In this document: positions 1 to 5,477 of the stretch, in pieces
Numbering within the stretch: position 1 is the stretch's first letter
How the letters are laid out: the number at the start of each line of letters is the position of its first letter
Source: Clostridiales bacterium UBA4717
GTDB lineage: Bacteria > Bacillota > Clostridia > Oscillospirales > CAG-272
DNA length: 5,524 nt
Assembly: GCA_002404395.1 (NCBI GenBank)
Contig: DHJP01000026.1
Location: 12,682-18,205 of the forward strand
Direction of reading: 5' to 3'
Notes under the pieces: generated by a model
Seen by the model: only the letters and a program-made list of their open reading frames with translations
Told to the model about the DNA's origin: nothing
The model's database searches: none
Made by a program: the position numbers and the translations under genes

Positions 1-31
1 CTTGCGGGAAATTTCCCGCAAGTATTTTTTT
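1..31 (+). terminator. Rho-independent terminator of a gene left of the window
   Basis: Bases 1-22 form a perfect palindrome (9-bp GC-rich stem, AATT loop), followed by TA and seven T's (25-31). This is a textbook intrinsic terminator for rightward transcription entering from outside the window. The T-run lies only on the + side. The bases left of the hairpin are not visible, so a two-way role that also ends the leftward gene at 103-711 cannot be judged. Confidence 0.8.
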
Positions 32-64
32 GCTATATTAAGGATGTGCGACGCTGATTGCAGT

Positions 65-87
65 AAAAGTCAAAATAAAAATTTGAC
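65..87 (-). terminator. Weak candidate terminator of the phosphatase-like gene
   Basis: Bases 69-74 (GTCAAA) and 82-87 (TTTGAC) form a 6-bp AT-rich stem with a 7-nt loop. On the minus strand four T's follow directly (complement of 65-68). It lies 16 bases past the stop codon of the leftward gene at 103-711. The stem is weak and the T-run short, so this may be chance. Confidence 0.22.
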
Positions 88-102
88 GGAAATCAAATAT
101 TT

Positions 103-711
103 TCAAAATACGTAAAATTCACGACCGTTATCTAGACAAAGCGCACACAGCCCCCGTCCCGAGGCAATTTCTATATTCTTACGATCGTTTGACATTCTGC
201 CGCCCTCTTTGATGCGTGTGTTGCCGATTTTAGTGCAATCTCCTTTGCAACCGGCGGTTTTTCCGTATATCCGCACATGATCCTGAAATTCCTCGGGCAG
301 TGCAGTCTGGGCGGAATGAGTAAGTACATACTTAATATCACCGATCATCACTTCTTCATAAAGCGGCAGATCTGCAAGATACTCAACAAGCCCCTCGCGC
401 AGTTCGGGATCAAGTTTCATAAAACCACGGTGCGTAACCTCGCCGCCTAACTCATACCATTTCTTTATTGCGGGCTGCGGATCGCGTTTTTGCTCAAGCA
501 AAACCTGCGCGGCGGCGTATTCGTGGTTTCCGAGCACCGGAAAAACATTATATCTCATGCTCATATCGTACAGTACTTCAACGCCCATATCTCCGCGATC
601 TATCATATCGCCTACCGGATACAGCTCGTCTGCGTCGGAAAAGCCGATAAGAGAGAGCATTTGTTTATACAGCTTGTAATTGCCGTGAATTTCACCTATG
701 ATATATTTCAT
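103..711 (-). CDS. PPP-family serine/threonine phosphatase-like metallophosphoesterase, altered metal site
   Basis: A 202-aa protein with the order and spacing of the small bacterial PPP-type phosphatases (lambda phosphatase/PrpA/ApaH-like). These are cytosolic two-metal enzymes that hydrolyse phosphoserine/threonine or dinucleoside polyphosphates. Visible motifs are GEIHG (6-10, normally GDxHG), GDMIDRG (34-40), GNHE (61-64), a metal-type His in THSA (131-134), GKT (150-152, normally GHT), and a C-terminal GRGLCALCLDNG strand pair (185-196). Two expected metal ligands differ: Asp to Glu7 and His to Lys151. The other four (His9, Asp35, Asn62, His132) are kept, so activity may be reduced, altered or lost. 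Four Cys (155, 159, 189, 192) cluster in the C-terminal third. The start is ATG at 711 with a weak GGTGG upstream. The gene is monocistronic and divergent from the isomerase-like gene. The family is clear; the substrate is unknown. Confidence 0.85.
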   Translation of the reverse strand: MKYIIGEIHGNYKLYKQMLSLIGFSDADELYPVGDMIDRGDMGVEVLYDMSMRYNVFPVLGNHEYAAAQVLLEQKRDPQPAIKKWYELGGEVTHRGFMKLDPELREGLVEYLADLPLYEEVMIGDIKYVLTHSAQTALPEEFQDHVRIYGKTAGCKGDCTKIGNTRIKEGGRMSNDRKNIEIASGRGLCALCLDNGREFYVF

Positions 712-758
712 TATGCCACCGCTTTCAAATACTTTTTCAAAGGTTATGCTTTAGGGTA

Positions 759-787
759 ATTATACAGCTTCAGCCTTGTCGAGAAGA
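759..787 (-). promoter_or_regulatory. Possible promoter of the phosphatase-like gene
   Basis: On the minus strand a perfect TATAAT (-10; plus-strand ATTATA, 759-764) lies about 48 bases upstream of the ATG at 711. The hexamer 17 bases further upstream (782-787, TCTTCT) is a poor -35, so the call rests on the -10 box and its position. Confidence 0.35.
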
Positions 788-844
788 GTCATATCGGCAC
801 GATTGCGATGTATTGTTTTGTGCAATAATTTCACGTTTTTTATA

Positions 845-873
845 TTGACTTTGATTTATATTTGTGGTAGACT
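845..873 (+). promoter_or_regulatory. Sigma-A-type promoter of the isomerase-like gene
   Basis: TTGACT (845-850), a 17-nt spacer, then TAGACT (868-873) preceded by TGG, which gives an extended -10. Transcription would start near 880, leaving a leader of about 55 nt that carries two stem-loops. The -10 overlaps the left arm of a larger imperfect inverted repeat (870-909). Confidence 0.6.
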
Positions 874-921
874 GAAATCGCAAGGTGCTTTGCACCGATT
901 TTGACAGTCGGCAAAGCCGAC
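870..921 (+). repeat. Tandem stem-loops in the 5' leader of the isomerase-like gene
   Basis: Two perfect short hairpins stand in tandem: GGTGC-TTT-GCACC (884-896) and GTCGGC-AAA-GCCGAC (907-921). The second ends exactly where the Shine-Dalgarno GGAGAGG (922-928) begins. The loop with its closing bases in the first (GCTTTGC, 887-893) is the exact reverse complement of that in the second (GCAAAGC, 911-917), so the two could also pair with each other. The first hairpin sits inside a longer imperfect inverted repeat: GACTGAAATCG (870-880) against CGATTT (896-901) and CAGTC (905-909). It may be an mRNA-stability or translation element, an operator, or a dispersed intergenic repeat. Only one copy is present here, so its nature is undecided. 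Confidence 0.5.
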
Positions 922-935
922 GGAGAGGCTCGACT

Positions 936-1748
936 ATGAAAAAGTTTCCTATAGGCATTCAATTGTATTCGATCAGAAATGAGTTGGCTGAAAATTTTGA
1001 AGCAACGATTAACAAGCTTGCAGAGTTCGGATATGACGCGGTAGAGACCGCGGGACTGTATGACCGCTCGCCCGAAGAATTCCGCGCGGTGTGCGATGCC
1101 GCCGGGCTTGAGATCATATCTGCTCACGTGGGACGTGACGAGCTTTATAATGACTCGTCTTGCGGAGAAAAATACCGAAAGCTCGGCTGTAAGTACATAG
1201 GCGTGGGTTACGGTCCGATAATGCACGCCGGAGGTCCGGAGTTTGAACGCGGACTTGAAATGCTTCGGAGAATCTCGTCCGATCTGAAAAAATATGGCAT
1301 CGATCTGATGTATCATAACCACGATTGGGAGTTTGAATATCTTGACGGATATCATAAACTTGATATTTTGTATTCAACACTTGCTCCCGATATACTCAAA
1401 TGTGAGATAGATACCTGTTGGGCAAAAGTCGCAGGTGAGGATCCTGCAAATTATATTTTGAAATATAAGGGAAGACTTCCGCTTCTACACGTCAAGGATT
1501 TTTCGGGCTTGCGTCATTGTTGGGCAAATCCCGAAACATTTGCGATCGAAACCTCATATTATCCGAAAAAGCCGTATGAGTATCGTCCGATAGGTTACGG
1601 CGAGCAGAATATTCCGAATCTGTTAGCCGCCGCCGAAAAAGCGGAGGTTAAGTATCTTATCGTCGAACAGGATGAGCCGTCTCTCGGTAAAACACCGCTT
1701 GAATGTGCAAAGCTCAGCGCAAATTATATCAAGAGCATTCTTGGCTGA
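936..1748 (+). CDS. Sugar phosphate isomerase/epimerase-like protein (TIM barrel, AP endonuclease 2 superfamily)
   Basis: A 270-aa protein, a usual length for the xylose-isomerase-like TIM-barrel family (Pfam AP_endonuc_2), cytosolic and metal-dependent. Members interconvert ketoses or epimerise sugars and inositols. The sequence shows an N-terminal barrel strand GIQLYSIRNE (7-16), FGYDAVE (31-37), YHNHDWEF (126-133), EIDTCWA (157-163), HVKDF (185-189), GYGEQNIP (220-227) and VEQDEP (243-248). By family analogy Glu132, Asp159, His185 and Glu244 should be the metal ligands. There is no signal peptide. The start is ATG 936 because GGAGAGG (922-928) lies 7 nt upstream; the GTG at 885 in the same frame would translate the leader hairpins. 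The gene stands alone with its own promoter, so the sugar substrate cannot be inferred from neighbours. Confidence 0.9.
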   Translation: MKKFPIGIQLYSIRNELAENFEATINKLAEFGYDAVETAGLYDRSPEEFRAVCDAAGLEIISAHVGRDELYNDSSCGEKYRKLGCKYIGVGYGPIMHAGGPEFERGLEMLRRISSDLKKYGIDLMYHNHDWEFEYLDGYHKLDILYSTLAPDILKCEIDTCWAKVAGEDPANYILKYKGRLPLLHVKDFSGLRHCWANPETFAIETSYYPKKPYEYRPIGYGEQNIPNLLAAAEKAEVKYLIVEQDEPSLGKTPLECAKLSANYIKSILG

Positions 1749-1785
1749 AATATTTGAAAGATCAAATATTATTTACTTGTTTTTT
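1749..1785 (+). terminator. Weak AT-rich terminator after the isomerase-like gene
   Basis: Directly after the stop codon, 1749-1757 pairs with 1762-1770 (9 bp, all A/T except one G-C pair, loop AAGA). A T-rich stretch follows with six T's at 1780-1785. Position and orientation suit an intrinsic terminator, but the stem is weak and the T-run starts about 10 nt away, so read-through is likely. Confidence 0.4.
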
Positions 1786-1928
1786 GTTATCAGGCTGCTT
1801 TTGTACCCCGAATTCAATGATTGGAGTGACCTACTGTGTCGACCCGATCAACTTTTTTTCGACGGTAAATCAGTGTGAAAAGTGACGACGGAACATTAAT
1901 GATCTCGTTGCAGACTCAGGCTGCTGAC

Positions 1929-2333
1929 TCACTCATGAAGCTGTAGGTCCCCATCAGAGTCGAAATCGGAAAGGACGTGACCCGCGAGACAAGCGGAACG
2001 CTGAGGTAAAAGCTCACGACCGATGTTATTGACGCCATCGCCGATAGAATAGTCAGCCGGTTCTTCCATTGTGCTATCTCCGAGACAGTTTTGTATTTTT
2101 TTCGGTGGCTTTTCGTCGGTCGCGAAGTGTCCGCGTCCGGGGAGCGTGAAGAAAATCTCCTCGTCGGATTTCAGAATCAGATCACGTTCGTTGTCACTGT
2201 CGAGAAGGTCGAGCGCGTTTCCGCTATAACATAATTCCGTCGATTCCGCAAGACAAAAATCTTTCGGCTTAGTTGAAAAAAACTTGTCCCATGAAAAATA
2301 CGGTGAGAAACGGGTGTGAGGCAAATGCTTCAC
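1929..2333 (-). pseudogene. Coding-like remnant ending in an EF-hand/dockerin-like loop; function unknown
   Basis: This 134-codon leftward frame is not recognised as a known protein. Codons from about 2290 to 1929 follow a purine-N-pyrimidine pattern, which suggests real or former coding. The frame has no credible start: the only upstream candidate is a GTG at 2333 inside a strong terminator hairpin, without a ribosome binding site. The last residues, DFDSDGDLQLHE, fit the calcium loop of EF-hands and dockerins (acidic at 1, 3 and 5, Gly at 6, hydrophobic at 8, Glu at 12). The preceding GDGVNNI...LLPQR...CLAGH faintly resembles the first half of a dockerin. Past the in-frame TGA (1929-1931) the same frame reads VSSLSLQRDH before TAA (1896-1898), like the helix that follows such a loop. 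My reading is the decayed tail of a secreted dockerin-type protein. A chance open frame remains possible. Confidence 0.3.
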
Positions 2334-2354
2334 ACCCGTTTCCGATTTTTAATT
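2307..2354. terminator. Strong hairpin terminator, probably for the ABC operon, possibly bidirectional
   Basis: Bases 2307-2319 and 2330-2342 form a perfect 13-bp stem, extended by G-T, G-C and C-G pairs to an AAAT loop (2323-2326). On the + side a T-rich tract follows after three bases (2346-2350 and 2353-2356). On the minus side the T-run (complement of 2294-2298) begins about 8 nt after the stem. The nearest transcript that needs an end is the leftward ABC operon, whose last stop is about 70 bases away. The better T-tract, however, faces rightward, where no intact gene ends. Confidence 0.75.
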
Positions 2355-2414
2355 TTGCATAAATAAGATCTATTAAGCTGCAACTCAAAGCATCAGCAAA
2401 AGCTCAGCTCAGCT

Positions 2415-3176
2415 TCAGCTGTTTAGATAGCGTGAAAGGAATTCGCGCGTGCGCGCCTGTTTCGGCGCAGTGAACAGCTCGGAGGGGGTTCCGTCCTCGG
2501 CTATCACGCCTTTGTCCATAAATATCACACGGCTTGAAACATCGCGGGCAAATGCCATTTCATGCGTAACAACGATCATGGTAAGCCCCGAGTCCGCCAA
2601 AACACGCATAACGTCAAGCACTTCTCCTACCATTTCGGGATCGAGCGCACTTGTCGGCTCATCAAAGAGAATTACATCAGGATTCATTGAAAGTGAGCGA
2701 GCAATGGCGATACGTTGTTTTTGACCTCCGGAAAGCTGTGCGGGGCGCGCGTTTATGTATGCGCTCATACCGACGCGCTCAATATAGCTTTTGGCAATAC
2801 GCTCGGCTTCGACACGCGGGCGTTTGAGCACGATCATCTGCGGCTTTACGCAATTTTCAAGCGCGGTCATGTTGTTGTACAGATTAAACTGTTGAAAGAC
2901 CATGCCGACGCGTGCGCGGTATTCGGTAAGCTTCAGCTCTTTATCGGTTATATCTTTGCCTTCGAAAAAGATCTTGCCTCCGGTCGGTTCTTCAAGCAGA
3001 TTTATGCACCTGAGCATCGTGCTTTTGCCCGAGCCGGAGGAGCCGATCACACTGATGACCTCACCGCGGTGGACCGTTAGGTTTATGTCACGTAACACCT
3101 TGTTGTCTCCGAAAGATTTTTCAAGGTGCACGAGCTCAATGACTTTTTCGTTTGTTTTGCCGACTGATGTATTCAT
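2415..3176 (-). CDS. Polar amino acid ABC importer, ATP-binding subunit (GlnQ/HisP family; probably lysine)
   Basis: A 253-aa cytosolic ATPase that powers import by dimerising on the permease. All nucleotide-binding motifs are intact: Walker [10 protein letters not shown] (45-53), Q-loop FQQFN (94-98), signature LSGGQ (148-152), Walker B VILFDEP (168-174) with catalytic Glu173, D-loop SALDP (176-180) and switch His205 in VTHE. The pattern and length match the polar-amino-acid subfamily. There is no regulatory C-terminal extension. The start is ATG 3176, only 4 bases past the permease stop. A strong GGAGG (complement of 3186-3190) lies 9 nt upstream, inside the end of the permease gene, so translation is probably coupled. 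It is the last gene of the lysine-riboswitch operon, which supports lysine or another basic amino acid as substrate. Subunit type is certain; substrate is inferred. Confidence 0.96.
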   Translation of the reverse strand: MNTSVGKTNEKVIELVHLEKSFGDNKVLRDINLTVHRGEVISVIGSSGSGKSTMLRCINLLEEPTGGKIFFEGKDITDKELKLTEYRARVGMVFQQFNLYNNMTALENCVKPQMIVLKRPRVEAERIAKSYIERVGMSAYINARPAQLSGGQKQRIAIARSLSMNPDVILFDEPTSALDPEMVGEVLDVMRVLADSGLTMIVVTHEMAFARDVSSRVIFMDKGVIAEDGTPSELFTAPKQARTREFLSRYLNS

Positions 3177-3180
3177 ATGC

Positions 3181-3945
3181 TCATGCCTCCTTTTTTATTT
3201 TAATCTCGGCTTCCGGGTCAGACTGCGAACCGCAGATCGTGTAAGAATCGTTACCCGCGAGTTTTTTCTCTACCAAGCGCAGTACGCGCGTGATAGTAAA
3301 GGTAAGAATAAAGTAGATCACGCATACAAGCAGGTATGACTGAAATACCTGATAATTGAACGTGGATATCTTTTTTGCATAGAAGAACAGCTCGGTCACA
3401 CCGATAACGTTGAGCACGGAGGTGTCCTTGATATTGATGACAAACTCGTTTGCGATCGAGGGTAGAATGTTCCGCATAGCCTGCGGAATTATTACGTTAA
3501 GCATAGCCTGCGAGTGAGTCATTCCGATCGCGTATGCGCCCTCAAACTGACCGCGCTCTACCGAAATGATACCTCCGCGGACGATCTCCGCCATATATGC
3601 GCCGGTATTTATTGAAACAATGAAAATTCCGGAGGGTATAAGCGGGAGGGTGGCACCGCCGTTCATAAATGCGTACCCCCAATATATAACCATTGCCTGA
3701 ACCATCATAGGCGTGCCGCGGAAAATTTCGACATATACCGAGATAAGTATTCCGACAAGCTTTTGAATAAATCTGACGACAGTTTTTTTGGAAGTAGGGA
3801 TCGTGCGTATAACTCCGGTCAGCAGACCGATAAGCAGTCCTGCGGCAGTGCCGGTGAGCGCTATCAACATGGTGTACCCTATGCCGGAGAGCAGATACGG
3901 GTAGTATGTAGTCAGCAGCGCGATGATATCTTTGAAAAATTGCAT
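3181..3945 (-). CDS. Polar amino acid ABC importer, permease subunit (HisM/GlnP family; probably lysine)
   Basis: A 254-aa inner-membrane permease of the His/Glu/Gln/Arg class. Hydrophobic segments occur near residues 16-46, 62-74, 82-92, 104-118 and 203-223, the usual five-helix core. Family marks are RGTP (76-79), the EAA cytoplasmic loop that docks the ATPase (about 132-156, [11 protein letters not shown]...IIPQA) and NIKDTSV (171-177). The polar, charged tail (about 226-254) is somewhat long. The ATG at 3945 has GGAG (complement of 3954-3957) 8 nt upstream. The gene lies 53 bases after the binding-protein gene and 4 bases before the ATPase gene. As the operon encodes only one permease, the channel is probably a homodimer. 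Specificity for lysine rests on the riboswitch, not on the permease sequence. Confidence 0.95.
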   Translation of the reverse strand: MQFFKDIIALLTTYYPYLLSGIGYTMLIALTGTAAGLLIGLLTGVIRTIPTSKKTVVRFIQKLVGILISVYVEIFRGTPMMVQAMVIYWGYAFMNGGATLPLIPSGIFIVSINTGAYMAEIVRGGIISVERGQFEGAYAIGMTHSQAMLNVIIPQAMRNILPSIANEFVINIKDTSVLNVIGVTELFFYAKKISTFNYQVFQSYLLVCVIYFILTFTITRVLRLVEKKLAGNDSYTICGSQSDPEAEIKIKKEA

Positions 3946-3998
3946 TGATATGACTCCGCTTCCGCTTTAAGGAAGCTTCCTTTCCGAAAAAGAGCGAA

Positions 3999-4874
3999 TT
4001 ATTTCTTGATAACGATTACAAGGTTTGAGTTGTAGTAACATTCGGTAAAGTCTACCGACTCTTCACGCTCTGCAGTAGGGCTCATGCCGGCGATAATACC
4101 GTCAACAGTACCGGACTGAACTGCAGGGATGAGCGCGTCCCATTCAAGTGCGTAGATCTCAAGCGACATACCAAGCTCTGCAGCAATGTATTTTGCAACC
4201 TGAACATCGTAGCCGTTGGCATATGAGCCTGCCATACCGCTTATTTCGACCGCACCGTTGACATCGGTTGTCTGCGTCCAATTGAAAGGCTGATATGCGC
4301 ACTCCATAGCGATCTTCAGCGTGCCGTTGGAGGTATCGGTGTTGTCGGAAGAAAGTACAAGCGCTTCATCAAGCGCTTTCGTGACATCGTCGCTTGCCTT
4401 GACCATCTGATTCATGAGCGCGGTGCGGGTCTCGGTCGGGATCGTGTCAATAATTGCGTTGACCTTTTCAACCATGTCGCTGTCGGTTTTGAAAGCAACT
4501 GCGATTCCGGTGTCGGCATCCGAAGCCGTGAAGCCGGTTTCGTTGTTTACCAGCGGAACAAATGACAATTCGGGATTCTTGAGCGTTACGGCATAAGCGG
4601 TCGGTTCTTCGGCAACATACCCGTCGATCGCGTCTGACTTAAGTGCGGTAAGCAGAGCGGTGAAGTCGGAATATTCGCGCTTGGTGATACCCGAAATCTG
4701 ATCGAGCGCGTCGAGGTGGAATGTGCCGGTCTGAGCCGCGATCGTTGCTCCGGAAAGATCGGAAAGCGTCTTGGCATTTGACAGATCGGTCTTTTTTCTT
4801 TCCCCGCATGATGCGAGCAAAAGCGAAGAAAGTACGACAACGATTGCAAGTGAAATTGAAAGCAGTCTTTTCAT
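3999..4874 (-). CDS. Lipoprotein substrate-binding protein of the amino acid importer, circularly permuted (probably lysine)
   Basis: A 291-aa membrane-anchored receptor that captures the amino acid outside the cell for the permease. MKR, a hydrophobic stretch (4-21) and the lipobox LASC (20-23) make it a lipoprotein cleaved before Cys23. The segments of the SBP_bac_3 family are all present once but in rotated order. First comes lobe 2 (about 34-108: LSDLSGATIAAQTGT, then DGYVAEEPTAYA with Glu89 where Asp is usual). Next is the C-terminal part of lobe 1 (122-165, TGIAVAFKTDSDMVEKVN). A linker (166-184) leads to the normal N-terminal part (185-280, TLKIAMECAYQPFNW, GYDVQVAKYIA, AGMSPTAERE with carboxylate-binding Arg270), and the protein ends in the hinge strand NSNLVIVIKK. 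ATG 4874 is chosen for its AAAGGG site 5 nt upstream and its signal peptide. An in-frame ATG at 4970 lacks a ribosome site and would bury the signal. It is the first gene after the lysine riboswitch. Confidence 0.93.
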   Translation of the reverse strand: MKRLLSISLAIVVVLSSLLLASCGERKKTDLSNAKTLSDLSGATIAAQTGTFHLDALDQISGITKREYSDFTALLTALKSDAIDGYVAEEPTAYAVTLKNPELSFVPLVNNETGFTASDADTGIAVAFKTDSDMVEKVNAIIDTIPTETRTALMNQMVKASDDVTKALDEALVLSSDNTDTSNGTLKIAMECAYQPFNWTQTTDVNGAVEISGMAGSYANGYDVQVAKYIAAELGMSLEIYALEWDALIPAVQSGTVDGIIAGMSPTAEREESVDFTECYYNSNLVIVIKK

Positions 4875-4975
4875 GACAGCCCTTTCTGCCGGAGTGACCG
4901 GCACAGTATATATCGGATCTTCGTTTTTATACAGCGTTTGGAGATCCTTAGTCGAGCCGCCGCTTTGCATCGGCG

Positions 4976-5013
4976 GAAAAAATTAAACGGTCGAAGCAAG
5001 TGCTTCGACCGTT
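4976..5013 (-). terminator. Riboswitch-controlled terminator in the ABC operon leader
   Basis: On the minus strand 5013-5002 pairs with 4997-4986 (12 bp, AACGGTCGAAGC arm, 4-nt loop), followed by a U-rich run ending in six U's (4982-4977). It lies about 100 bases before the binding-protein start and after the lysine aptamer. Its 5' arm can instead pair with the aptamer's 3' P1 strand: AAGCAC (5005-5000) with GTGCTT (5050-5045), GTCG (5009-5006) with CGAC (5039-5036), and GAAC (5014-5011) with GTTC (5033-5030). It is therefore the OFF half of a transcription-attenuation switch. Confidence 0.88.
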
Positions 5014-5035
5014 CCGAAATTCAAAAAACGAACCT

Positions 5036-5221
5036 GTCGATTGAAAGCACTCCGCAATATCTTGCGACAGTCGAGGGGATATTCTCCCAACGCCCAACAG
5101 CTCCGCTCTCAAAAACGAAACCGTTTCGGCAAAAGCACCTTTTACACGGTTTTAACGGTATTTGAGTACCTACGCCGCATTCATCATTACTTTTGCGCCT
5201 CTAACATATCTTTGTTCCGAC
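5036..5221 (-). promoter_or_regulatory. Lysine riboswitch (L-box) aptamer
   Basis: The leader RNA carries the L-box landmarks in order. AGAGGCGC (5202-5195) is the 5' side of the junction. P2 is GCAAAAG (5196-5190) with CTTTTGC (5135-5129), running into GCCGAAA. P4 is a 12-bp stem 5125-5114/5107-5096 with several G-U pairs. P5 contains GGGA...TCCC. Next comes CTGTCGC, a terminal hairpin CGCAA-GATA-TTGCG (5066-5053), and GGAG. This closely follows the known Thermotoga lysine aptamer core. P1 pairs GTCG (5221-5218) and AAAG (5213-5210) with CGAC (5039-5036) and CTTT (5047-5044). Lysine binding should hold P1 closed, free the terminator 5' arm and stop transcription, so the importer is made when lysine is scarce. 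A T-box was considered, but no T-box sequence is present. Confidence 0.92.
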
Positions 5222-5237
5222 TATTTAATTTACGGCT

Positions 5238-5266
5238 ATTGTAGCATTACAATCGTATTTTGTCAA
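5238..5266 (-). promoter_or_regulatory. Promoter of the lysine-riboswitch ABC operon
   Basis: On the minus strand TTGACA (5266-5261), a 17-nt spacer and TACAAT (5243-5238) preceded by TGC (extended -10) give a near-consensus sigma-A promoter. Transcription should start near 5231, just ahead of the P1 strand of the riboswitch (5221). The full leader to the ATG is about 355 nt. Confidence 0.85.
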
Positions 5267-5430
5267 GAGTAATTTTGCTTTTTTTTCGTGAAAATGTAAA
5301 ATACGTTGAATTTGACGCAAACATTCGAAAAGATACGGAGAAATTTGTGTATTATTTTCATTTGCTTTTTCGTATGTCTGAAGTGTGCGTTAAAAGCACC
5401 AAAATATTCAAAAAAATTCAAGGTAAGTAC

Positions 5431-5459
5431 TTGACAAAGCATGACGGTTTTGGTATAAT
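5431..5459 (+). promoter_or_regulatory. Consensus promoter of the tRNA-Pro gene
   Basis: TTGACA (5431-5436), a 17-nt spacer and TATAAT (5454-5459), with TGG just before the -10, form a fully consensus sigma-A promoter. The predicted start near 5466 is about 12 nt before the mature tRNA end, as expected for a stable-RNA promoter. It faces away from the ABC operon promoter. Confidence 0.88.
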
Positions 5460-5477
5460 ACCATTGTTGCGAAAAAT

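Noticed and set aside
885..935. Upstream GTG start for the isomerase-like gene
   Set aside because: It would translate the two leader hairpins and the Shine-Dalgarno GGAGAGG, which is correctly spaced for ATG 936. No ribosome site precedes 885.
1929..2183. Hydrophobic frame (ITSVVSFYLSVPLVSRVTSFPIS...) overlapping the remnant, read as a membrane protein
   Set aside because: Shifting a purine-N-pyrimidine coding frame by one base puts pyrimidines at second positions and creates an artificial hydrophobic/Ser/Thr-rich reading. The frame also has no start with a ribosome site.
2398..2419. Short AGCTC-like tandem repeats after the ATPase gene
   Set aside because: Only three imperfect 5-base units are present, and part of them is the coding end of the ATPase gene, so chance is sufficient.
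3971..3980. 10-bp palindrome GGAAGCTTCC between binding-protein and permease genes
   Set aside because: It is too short and lacks a T-run or a plausible loop, so it is not a terminator. It may help a processing site, but there is no further support.
4875..4970. 32-residue N-terminal extension of the binding protein from ATG 4970
   Set aside because: There is no ribosome binding site before 4970 (it follows the terminator U-run directly), and the extension would bury a well-formed lipoprotein signal peptide that starts at 4874.
5013..5231. T-box leader instead of a lysine riboswitch
   Set aside because: No T-box sequence that could form the usual antiterminator is present, while the L-box segments occur in the correct order.
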